NCBI GenBank assembly: GCA_964497615.1
Contig: CAZCEC010000078.1
Span: 1-28,485 of the forward strand
DNA from: CAZCEC01 sp964497615
GTDB taxonomy: Bacteria > Chloroflexota > Anaerolineae > Anaerolineales > UBA6663
Length of the DNA: 28,485 bases
Direction: 5' to 3'
Both the position numbers and the translations under genes were made by a program. Of this stretch, positions 7,863 through 14,804 are shown piece after piece. Position 1 is the first letter of the stretch, and the number at the start of each line of letters is the position of its first letter. The notes beneath the pieces are model-generated. The model saw nothing but the letters and a program-made list of their open reading frames with translations. It ran no database searches and was not told the origin of the DNA.

Positions 7863-9089
7863 ATGGCCCCCGATGCGGCGCTGCGCAAGCAAGTCAAGGA
7901 CGTCTTAGAGCACCTCTACGATCCAGCCTATTTGGCCGCCCACCCGCTGGCGGCCTGGCTGGCCCCGCCCGACGGAAACGGTCAAAACAGCCGCGCCCAG
8001 CGGCTGCGCGCCATCGTCAAGCAGGCCATCGAGGCCCTGCGCCCGCCGCCCGACCTGGCCCGCAGCGCGCCAGAGTGGCGCAGCTACCTGGCCCTGCGCA
8101 GCCGCTATGTGCAGGGCATGAGCCTGGGGCAGGTGGAGCATGAGCTGGGCATCAGCCTGCGCCAGCTTCAGCGTGAGCTGCACAAGGGCCTCGACGCCGT
8201 GACGGCTGTGCTGGCCGATTTCCACGCTCCGGCGGAGGCCGCGCCGCCGGGCGCGCCACCCCAGGCGGTGGAATTGGAAGCGCTCCGCAAGGAGCTCAGC
8301 CAGTGGCAGTTCATGGGCGCCGCCTACGACGTGCGGAGCCTGGTGGACGATGCCCTGGCGACCCTGGAGCCGCTCCTGGGCGGTCCGGTGGCCAACCTGT
8401 ACGTAGAGCTCCCGCCGGACCTGCCCGCGGTGTGGGTGGATGCCACCCTCGTGCGCCAGGCGCTGGTGTATCTGCTGCGGTCCGTTCTGCTCGTGGGCTA
8501 CCGCGTGGACTTGACGGCCTCAGCCGGCGACCGCCATACGGTGCTGTGCCTGGCCAGCCCGGCCCTGACCCCCGACCCGGAGGCGCCCGATTGGCAAATG
8601 AGCCAATTGCTGCTGGAGCAGCAGGGCGGGGCGCTGCGGGCCGCGGTCCTGCCCGGCGGCGCCGGCCGGATTGAGGCGCAGCTTCCGCGCGCTGCCGTGC
8701 CGCGCGTCCTGGTCATTGACGACAACCAGGCCATCCATCAACTCATCGACCGCTACCTGGCGGCGCATGCCTACGAGGTGCTGCATGCCCATGGCGGCGC
8801 CGAGGCCCAGCAGCAGGCCGCGCACGACCGGCCCGACATTATCCTGCTGGATGTGATGATGCCGCACGTTGACGGCTGGCAAATCCTGCGCACGCTCAAG
8901 GCCGACGAGGCCACGGCTCTCATCCCTGTGATCGTGTGCTCGGTGCTCAAGGAACCGGAGTTGGCCCTATCTCTGGGCGCGTACGCCTACCTCAAGAAAC
9001 CGGTTGAGCGTCTGGAACTGCTCGCGGCGCTCGCGGGGCTGCGGCGCTCGGCAGATCGCGCCGGGGCAGACCGTCGAGCAGGGGCTTGA
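7863..9089 (+). CDS. Response-regulator-like protein: HTH-like region, degenerate HATPase-like region, C-terminal receiver domain
   Basis: The 408-residue protein starts at ATG 7863. The frame opens earlier, at 7701, but that would overlap the divergent binding-protein start. Residues 75-115 (LALRSRYVQGMSLGQVEHELG, then ISLRQLQRELHKGL) look like a helix-turn-helix of sigma region 4 or LuxR type. Residues about 160-275 resemble a histidine-kinase ATPase domain: WVDATLVRQALVYLL matches an N-box region and LLLEQQGGALRAA matches the late G-box region, but the Asn and DxGxG motifs are gone. Residues 281-395 form a good receiver domain, with D286/D287, phospho-acceptor D330 in LLDVMMP, S360 and K379. 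It probably takes a phosphate from a histidine kinase, perhaps the convergent one. Its last 98 bases overlap that kinase gene on the other strand. Targets are unknown. Confidence 0.82.
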   Translation: MAPDAALRKQVKDVLEHLYDPAYLAAHPLAAWLAPPDGNGQNSRAQRLRAIVKQAIEALRPPPDLARSAPEWRSYLALRSRYVQGMSLGQVEHELGISLRQLQRELHKGLDAVTAVLADFHAPAEAAPPGAPPQAVELEALRKELSQWQFMGAAYDVRSLVDDALATLEPLLGGPVANLYVELPPDLPAVWVDATLVRQALVYLLRSVLLVGYRVDLTASAGDRHTVLCLASPALTPDPEAPDWQMSQLLLEQQGGALRAAVLPGGAGRIEAQLPRAAVPRVLVIDDNQAIHQLIDRYLAAHAYEVLHAHGGAEAQQQAAHDRPDIILLDVMMPHVDGWQILRTLKADEATALIPVIVCSVLKEPELALSLGAYAYLKKPVERLELLAALAGLRRSADRAGADRRAGA

Positions 9090-11214
9090 GGCAGGCCAGG
9101 GTTTCGCCGGCCGAGGCCGGTGCGCCGCGCGACACCACCATCTGCAGGCCGGCCTCGGCCTCGGGCGTCTCCGGGCTTTGGGCGCTGATGACGATCACCG
9201 GCAGCGCCTTCAGCAGCGCGTCGCGCTGCATCTCGGCCAGCACCTCCAGCCCGCTCTTGCTGGGCAGTTCCAGGTCGAGCAGCACCAGGCCGGGCCGCTG
9301 GCGGCGCATGTGGGCCAGGGCGTCTTCCCCGCTGAAGGCCTTGCTCACCCGGTAGTCCCGCTGAAACGACTGCAGCATCCGGCACAGCAATTCCACCAAT
9401 TCCTCGTCGTCATCCACCACCAGCACGTCCCGCGGTTGAGCCGCCAGCGTGTCGATGGCGCTCAACAGGTCTTCGCGCGAGACCGGCTTGAGCAGGTAGC
9501 TCGCGATGCCCAGCCGGCGGGCGCGGCTGAGGCTACCGGCCAACGACACCTGGACCACGGGCAGGTCGGGCGGCAGGTCGGGCAGGGCTGGCGCGGCTTG
9601 GGCCGGCTGGTCGATGACCACGGCCGCCGGCTGCGCGCGGGCCACCAGCGCATCCAGCTCGGCGGCGCCGCCGGCGGCGATCACGTCGTAACCGCTCAGG
9701 TGGCGGCGCATGGCTCGCAGCAGCACCGGGTCCGGCTCGAGCACTACCAGCGTCCGGCGGCCATCGGCCTCCGGCACGGCCGCGGCTGGGCGCTGGCCGT
9801 TTACGCCTGGCGCTGCCCGGCCCGCGTCGGGCCGGGCCGGCAGGGTAAAGAAGAAGGTGGTGCCCACGCGCGGCCGGCTCTCCAGCCACATGCGCCCGCC
9901 GTGCAGCTCCACCAGCCGCTTGCTCAGCGGCACGCCCAGGCCGGTGCCCTCGTGCGCGCGAGTCGTCGAACCGTCCACCTGCCCGAACTCCTCGAACACG
10001 CGCGGGATGTCGGCCGCGGCGATGCCGATGCCGGTATCGGCCACCGAGACGATCAATTCGCGCTCCGCCGCCGCCACCCGCACCGTCACGCCGCCGGCCG
10101 GCGTGAAGCGGATGGCATTCGTCAGCAGGTTGAGCATCACCTGGCGGATGCGGGTGGGGTCCATCCGCACCAGCGGCAGACGCGGCTCGACATCCACGTT
10201 CAGATACAGGTGTTTAGCGCGGTACAGATCGGCGATGACGGCCAGCGAGTCCTCCACCACCTGGGGCAGCGCGGCCAGCTCAAAGTTCAGCCCCAACTGA
10301 TTGACTTCCAGCGCGGAGAGATCGAGGATGTCGTCGATCAGGGCCGAAAGGTAGCGGCTGCTGCGGTAGATGTGTTCCACGTCGCCGCGCAGGGTGGGGG
10401 TCCATTGCACCCCGGCGTAGGTCTCGGGCGCGTTGGCCATCGTCTCACTGAAGCCAATTACCAGGTTGAGCGGGGTGCGCAGCTCGTGGCTGATGTTGGC
10501 GGCGAACTCGGCCTTCAGCCGGCGCGCGGTCTCGGCGGCGCTGCGAGCCTCGTTCAGCGCCGAGTTGAGCTTGGTGATGCGGTAGTAGGCGTCTTCGAGC
10601 ATCTTGACGGTGCTCGCCAGCCGCATCTGCTCGTCGCGGAGTTGGTCCAGCAGGTCTAGCGACCGGGTGTAGCTGCTCTCCATCCAGGCCAGCGCCACGT
10701 GCATCTGGCGCGACCCGAGCCAGGCCGCAAAGGCGGTGAGCCCATTCAGAAACACGGGAAAGGTGACCTGGGTCTGGTCGAGCCAGCCAAAGCCATTCAA
10801 CCGCGCGACGAGCACGCACAGCAGGCTGGCGAGGGCCGCGATGCCATACACGCCCGCGCCCGACACCAGCAAACTGCCGCTGACGACGACGACCGGAAAG
10901 AGAAACTGGGAGGGGCTTTCGGGAAACAGCGCCTTGTGGGCGGCGATGGCGCCCAGCCCCGTCACCACCAGCAGCATCAGCGCCGCGGACAGCCGCCGCT
11001 GGCGCACCCATATGGTAAGACCGGCGCCCGTGAGCAGCAGCGCCGCCACCCCCAGCCCGCGCAGATCGCCCCGGTAGCCGATGGCGGCCAGGGCCACCAG
11101 CCAGGCCAGGCCGAGGAGCACGAGGGTGAGCTCCAGCGCCGTGGCCTGGCGCAGGTCGTTGAGGCCGTTGGCATTCAGCGAGGCAGTCCGGTTCGGGGGG
11201 GGGAGAGGTCTCAT
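8992..11214 (-). CDS. Membrane hybrid sensor histidine kinase with two C-terminal receiver domains
   Basis: The 740-residue protein starts at ATG 11214, because GGAGGTGA lies 5 bases upstream; an in-frame ATG at 11232 is weaker. About five hydrophobic segments fill residues 28-168. A coiled coil (185-235) leads to HisKA, with phospho-acceptor H243 in ISHELRTPLN. The HATPase has an N-box LNLLTNAIRF (361-370), VADTGIGI (391-398) and GTGLGVPLSKRLVELHGG (423-440). Two receivers follow. The first (about 487-590) is degenerate at the acid pocket (E493-P-D495) but keeps D535 and K576. The second (596-712) has VVDDDE and D647 in LLDLELP but no clear conserved Lys-Pro. The stop overlaps the convergent regulator gene by 98 bases. 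It follows the SNF2 gene after 20 bases and may be co-transcribed with it. The signal sensed is unknown. Confidence 0.92.
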   Translation of the reverse strand: MRPLPPPNRTASLNANGLNDLRQATALELTLVLLGLAWLVALAAIGYRGDLRGLGVAALLLTGAGLTIWVRQRRLSAALMLLVVTGLGAIAAHKALFPESPSQFLFPVVVVSGSLLVSGAGVYGIAALASLLCVLVARLNGFGWLDQTQVTFPVFLNGLTAFAAWLGSRQMHVALAWMESSYTRSLDLLDQLRDEQMRLASTVKMLEDAYYRITKLNSALNEARSAAETARRLKAEFAANISHELRTPLNLVIGFSETMANAPETYAGVQWTPTLRGDVEHIYRSSRYLSALIDDILDLSALEVNQLGLNFELAALPQVVEDSLAVIADLYRAKHLYLNVDVEPRLPLVRMDPTRIRQVMLNLLTNAIRFTPAGGVTVRVAAAERELIVSVADTGIGIAAADIPRVFEEFGQVDGSTTRAHEGTGLGVPLSKRLVELHGGRMWLESRPRVGTTFFFTLPARPDAGRAAPGVNGQRPAAAVPEADGRRTLVVLEPDPVLLRAMRRHLSGYDVIAAGGAAELDALVARAQPAAVVIDQPAQAAPALPDLPPDLPVVQVSLAGSLSRARRLGIASYLLKPVSREDLLSAIDTLAAQPRDVLVVDDDEELVELLCRMLQSFQRDYRVSKAFSGEDALAHMRRQRPGLVLLDLELPSKSGLEVLAEMQRDALLKALPVIVISAQSPETPEAEAGLQMVVSRGAPASAGETLACLKPLLDGLPRRDLPSAAAPRAPRAVPDAQPVS

Positions 11215-11234
11215 CGGCGTCACCTCCAGCATGT

Positions 11235-14200
11235 TTACTCAAACAACTGGCTGACCTCAGCCTGCGTGAGCGACTTGAAGAAACTCGCCTCGGTCGTGAC
11301 CAGGCTGTTCACGAGCGCCCGCTTCTTCTCCTGCAGTTGCAGAATCTTTTCCTCGACCGTGTTGCGTGCGATCAGCTTATAGATGAAGACGGGCTTGTCC
11401 TGCCCAATGCGATGGGCGCGGTCGCTGGCTTGCATCTCAACGGCCGGGTTCCACCACGGGTCGAGGTGAACGACATAGTCGGCCGCCGTCAGGTTCAAGC
11501 CGACGCCGCCGGCTTTCAAGCTGATCAAGAAAAAAGGATAGGCCGGGTCGCTCTGGAACAAGTCAACGCGCGCCTGGCGTTTGGCGGTCTGCCCGTCGAG
11601 GTAGACGTACTTCAACCGGCGCGCGTCCAGTTCCCGCTTGACGAGCTTCAGCATACTCACAAATTGCGAGAACACCAGCACTTTGTGGTTTTCGGAGCGC
11701 AGGGTCTCCAGCGTTTCCAGCAGGATCTCCAGCTTGGGCGCCCCGCCCCGGTAGCTGCCTTCCACCAGCCGTGGATGCAGGGCAATTTGGCGCAGCCGCA
11801 GCAGGCCTTCCAGGATCTTGAAGCGCGCGTCGTTCAGGCCCTGATTCTCAATCAGGCCGAGCAGTTCAGCCCGATAGCGATCACGGGTCAGCGCGTACAG
11901 TTTGGCCTGGGCGGGGGCCAGGTCCGTGTAGAGGATGCGTTCGGCCCGCGGCGGCAGCTCGGGTGCGACCTGCGCCTTGGTGCGGCGCAGGATGAACGGG
12001 TAAACGAGCCGGCGCAGGGTGGCGGCGGCCGCTTCGTCCCCCTGGCTCTCGATGGGGTTGGCAAACTCGCGCCGGAAGAAATCCAGGCTCCCCAGCAGTC
12101 CCGGATTGAGATAGGCGAATTGCGACCACAACTCCAGGGTGTTGTTTTCGACCGGCGTGCCTGTCAAGGCCAGGCGGTGCTCGGCCTCCAGCAGGCGCGC
12201 CGCCTTGGCGCTTTTCGAGATAGGGTTCTTGATCGCCTGCGATTCGTCCAGGATGACGTAGTGGAACCGATAGCGGCGCAGGCTGCCGATGTCGCGCAGC
12301 AGGGTGCCATAGGTCGTCAGCACAATGTCCCAACCCTTAAAGCTGGCGGTGTCCTTGCGGCGCACCTGGCCCAGGTAGGGCAGGCAGCGCAGGGCAGGCG
12401 CGAACCGCTCGGCTTCGCGCTGCCAGTTGGCAATCAAGCTCTTGGGGACCACCAGCAGCGAAGCGGCCGCGCCGCGCCGTGGCGCGCGCTCCTTTAGCAA
12501 TTGCAGGAAGGCCAACACCTGGATGGTCTTGCCCAGGCCCATGTCATCAGCCAGGATGCCGCCAAACCGGAAATCATGCAGAAATTGCAGCCAGTCAACA
12601 CCATGCCGCTGATAAGGACGCAGTTCGCCGCTGAAGTTTTCGGCCACGGGTTGCGGCGTGATGCGCTCGAAGCTGCGCAGGCGGTTGCGGCGTTCCTGCC
12701 AGTCGGGCGGAAGCTTGATCTCCGGGGCTGCCTCCAACAGCGGGTCGAGCAGCGCCAGGTGCGCGTCCCTGACGCGGAAGCCGTCCGGCGTCTCATCGGC
12801 CAGCTTCCAGAGGTGCCGATACTGGTTCAGCCACGCTTCCGGGATCTGTCCGGCTGAGCCGTCCGCCAGCTTGACGAAGCGTTCGCCCCTCTGGAGCGCC
12901 TTGCGAACTTCATGCAGCGAGATTTGCTGGTCGCCAAACTCAACCACCGTTTTCAGATCGAACCAATCCAGGCCGGAGGTGATGGAGACGCGCAGGCTGG
13001 GCGTGTTGCGGTTGATCTTGCCCAGCTTGAGCCGCTCTTCGCCGTAGATTTCAAAGCCAGCCGCGGCCAGCCGCGGCACCAGATGCAGGAGGAAGTCAAA
13101 CGGATGAACGCGGGCCCGCAGCGCGAAAGTGCCGTAGGGCTGCCGGATCTCGCCGCGTTTGAGGCCGTAAGTTGGACCCGCCAGGCTCAGCAGCCGGTCC
13201 GCTTCTGCCTCGCTTTGCCGGTGGATCCGGACGAGGTCCCAAGTGTCCGGGATGGTGGCCACGGTGAAGGGCGGTACGGTCTTCTGCGGCAGCACTTCGT
13301 GGCCGCCATAGCCAAAGCGCAGCTCCGCGCACAGGCGGCTGGTCTTGTCGTCGCGCAAATACAGGCGCGGGATCGGGGCCGCCTGCACCTCTTGCCACTG
13401 GACGGCTCCGTCGCGCAAAGGCAGTTGTTGTGCCAGCGCCGCGAAATACTGTTCGCGGAAGGACTCGACTCCCGCCGCGGGAATGTCCAGCGGGAGGGCC
13501 TCCAACAGGCCGAGCGCCTCCGGGTCGCGCAGTTGCGTGACCACATCGCCCAAGGTGGCCCAAGGCGGGCGCCGGGCGATGACGGTGGGCCGGCTTGTGA
13601 TCGGCACAAACTCCCCGGCGCGGTCAATGCCCGGCAGCAGGCTCAACCCGGCCTTGGACCGGCGCAGGTCAACGGTGACTGCTACAGGGTGCGGCCAGAT
13701 GCGCAGGCGTTGTTCGATCTTGTGCCGGTGCGTATTCCCTAGAAAAACGGGCAGGTCGAATTTGGACAGCAGGCGCAGCAGCATCGGCAGGGTGTCCAAA
13801 CCCTGGCCGTAGTACGGGTTCTGGGAATTGACAATGACATTGAGGAGCGCAACAGCGTCGGGATCGAGATTGAGGCAGCCGGCGGGGTTGGCCGCCCGGG
13901 TGAGCGAATGACCATGCTGGATCCACTTGCGCTTGGTCTCCAGCAAGGCGTTGACGGCTTGCGGGCCCAGGTCGGCATCGCCGGTCGTGAGTTCGGGCCA
14001 GGCCGAGGCAGGGATCGTGTAGGGGGTTAGCTTGTACGTCTCGCCGCCGGCCATGGACGAGCCGTAGCCATAGGTGAAGTAATCCGCTCGTTCGAGTATC
14101 GCGAGCCCGACGTAGCGCGACCCCCGCGCGGCGCTCAACCGGCTTGATTCCGGGGCCAGCACCTGGGCCAGTTGCTGCTGCCAGTTCCGGCGAGCCGGCG

Positions 14201-14600
14201 CCTTAGGCGGGGCCGGGGGCAGGCGGGTGTAGGTCCAGGCCTGGTCGGGGATGAAGAAACCGGCGTCTTCATCAAAGTCGAGTTCGTCAAAACCGTCTTC
14301 ATCAAGGAAGTCGGTGAGCGCCAGCGCGGCCGCGTACATGTGCTTGCAGAAGTTGCCATCCGCGGCATGGGGGCAGTCGCAGTCAAACGACAGCCCTCCA
14401 GGGACCGCGTCGGCCTGAATTTCGACCTCGTATTCACCAGTGTCGCCCGACACCTGGCAGATGGCTGTTTGGTCGTCCTCCAGCGATATCTCCCTGACCC
14501 GGCCATTCCGGTGATAAGCGCGCCCGCGCGACAGGACGGCGGCGCTGGCGTGTCGCGAATAAGGAAACCGCCGGAGAAGCTGTGTGGCCAGAAGTGGCAT
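11235..14600 (-). CDS. SWIM zinc-finger SNF2/Rad54-family helicase
   Basis: The 1121-residue protein starts at ATG 14600. An upstream in-frame ATG at 14723 would add a Pro/Ser-rich extension unlike the family. A SWIM zinc finger sits near the N-terminus, with C74, C76, C85 and H87 in FDCDCPHAADGNFCKH. The C-terminal half is a complete SWI2/SNF2 ATPase: ADDMGLGKT (about 685), motif II DESQ (about 785), LTGTPVENN, and the helicase C lobe with FSQFVSML, LKAGGVGLNLTAADYVVHLD and SDRAHRIGQ (about 1060). These enzymes translocate on DNA and remodel protein-DNA complexes; bacterial SWIM-SNF2 proteins have poorly known roles in repair or transcription. A TACAAT-type promoter at 14752-14757 suggests transcription separate from the cytochrome genes. 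Confidence 0.95.
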   Translation of the reverse strand: MPLLATQLLRRFPYSRHASAAVLSRGRAYHRNGRVREISLEDDQTAICQVSGDTGEYEVEIQADAVPGGLSFDCDCPHAADGNFCKHMYAAALALTDFLDEDGFDELDFDEDAGFFIPDQAWTYTRLPPAPPKAPARRNWQQQLAQVLAPESSRLSAARGSRYVGLAILERADYFTYGYGSSMAGGETYKLTPYTIPASAWPELTTGDADLGPQAVNALLETKRKWIQHGHSLTRAANPAGCLNLDPDAVALLNVIVNSQNPYYGQGLDTLPMLLRLLSKFDLPVFLGNTHRHKIEQRLRIWPHPVAVTVDLRRSKAGLSLLPGIDRAGEFVPITSRPTVIARRPPWATLGDVVTQLRDPEALGLLEALPLDIPAAGVESFREQYFAALAQQLPLRDGAVQWQEVQAAPIPRLYLRDDKTSRLCAELRFGYGGHEVLPQKTVPPFTVATIPDTWDLVRIHRQSEAEADRLLSLAGPTYGLKRGEIRQPYGTFALRARVHPFDFLLHLVPRLAAAGFEIYGEERLKLGKINRNTPSLRVSITSGLDWFDLKTVVEFGDQQISLHEVRKALQRGERFVKLADGSAGQIPEAWLNQYRHLWKLADETPDGFRVRDAHLALLDPLLEAAPEIKLPPDWQERRNRLRSFERITPQPVAENFSGELRPYQRHGVDWLQFLHDFRFGGILADDMGLGKTIQVLAFLQLLKERAPRRGAAASLLVVPKSLIANWQREAERFAPALRCLPYLGQVRRKDTASFKGWDIVLTTYGTLLRDIGSLRRYRFHYVILDESQAIKNPISKSAKAARLLEAEHRLALTGTPVENNTLELWSQFAYLNPGLLGSLDFFRREFANPIESQGDEAAAATLRRLVYPFILRRTKAQVAPELPPRAERILYTDLAPAQAKLYALTRDRYRAELLGLIENQGLNDARFKILEGLLRLRQIALHPRLVEGSYRGGAPKLEILLETLETLRSENHKVLVFSQFVSMLKLVKRELDARRLKYVYLDGQTAKRQARVDLFQSDPAYPFFLISLKAGGVGLNLTAADYVVHLDPWWNPAVEMQASDRAHRIGQDKPVFIYKLIARNTVEEKILQLQEKKRALVNSLVTTEASFFKSLTQAEVSQLFE

Positions 14601-14804
14601 GGGTTCGGGATGAGCCGATAAGCCTCGCGTTGGCGGCGTGCTTGGGGAAGGCCGTGAATTGGACAGGCCGGGCAGCCAGGTCGCGCGGCCGGCGACGAGT
14701 TGGACCGCCGTCGCGTGCCTCATAGGCGGCGGCTGGACTATGACGGCCCGTATTGTAGCACTGCCGCTGGCGTGCTTTTACCGTTCGTCGGGTCGGCCGG
14801 CCGG
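14601..14804 (-). promoter_or_regulatory. Intergenic region with candidate SNF2 promoter
   Basis: These 204 bases lie between the 25-heme cytochrome stop and the SNF2 start. On the minus strand TGCTACAAT (complement of 14752-14760) matches an extended -10 element; the hexamer 17 bases upstream, TAAAAG, is a poor -35. A start point near 14745 would give a leader of about 145 bases. GCCGGCCGGC just after the cytochrome stop is palindromic but has no T-run, so I do not call it a terminator. Confidence 0.4.

Noticed and set aside
9004..10659. Plus-strand open frame of 551 codons opposite the histidine kinase
   Set aside because: No recognisable motif; the minus strand has complete HisKA, HATPase and receiver motifs. 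It is a codon-bias shadow.
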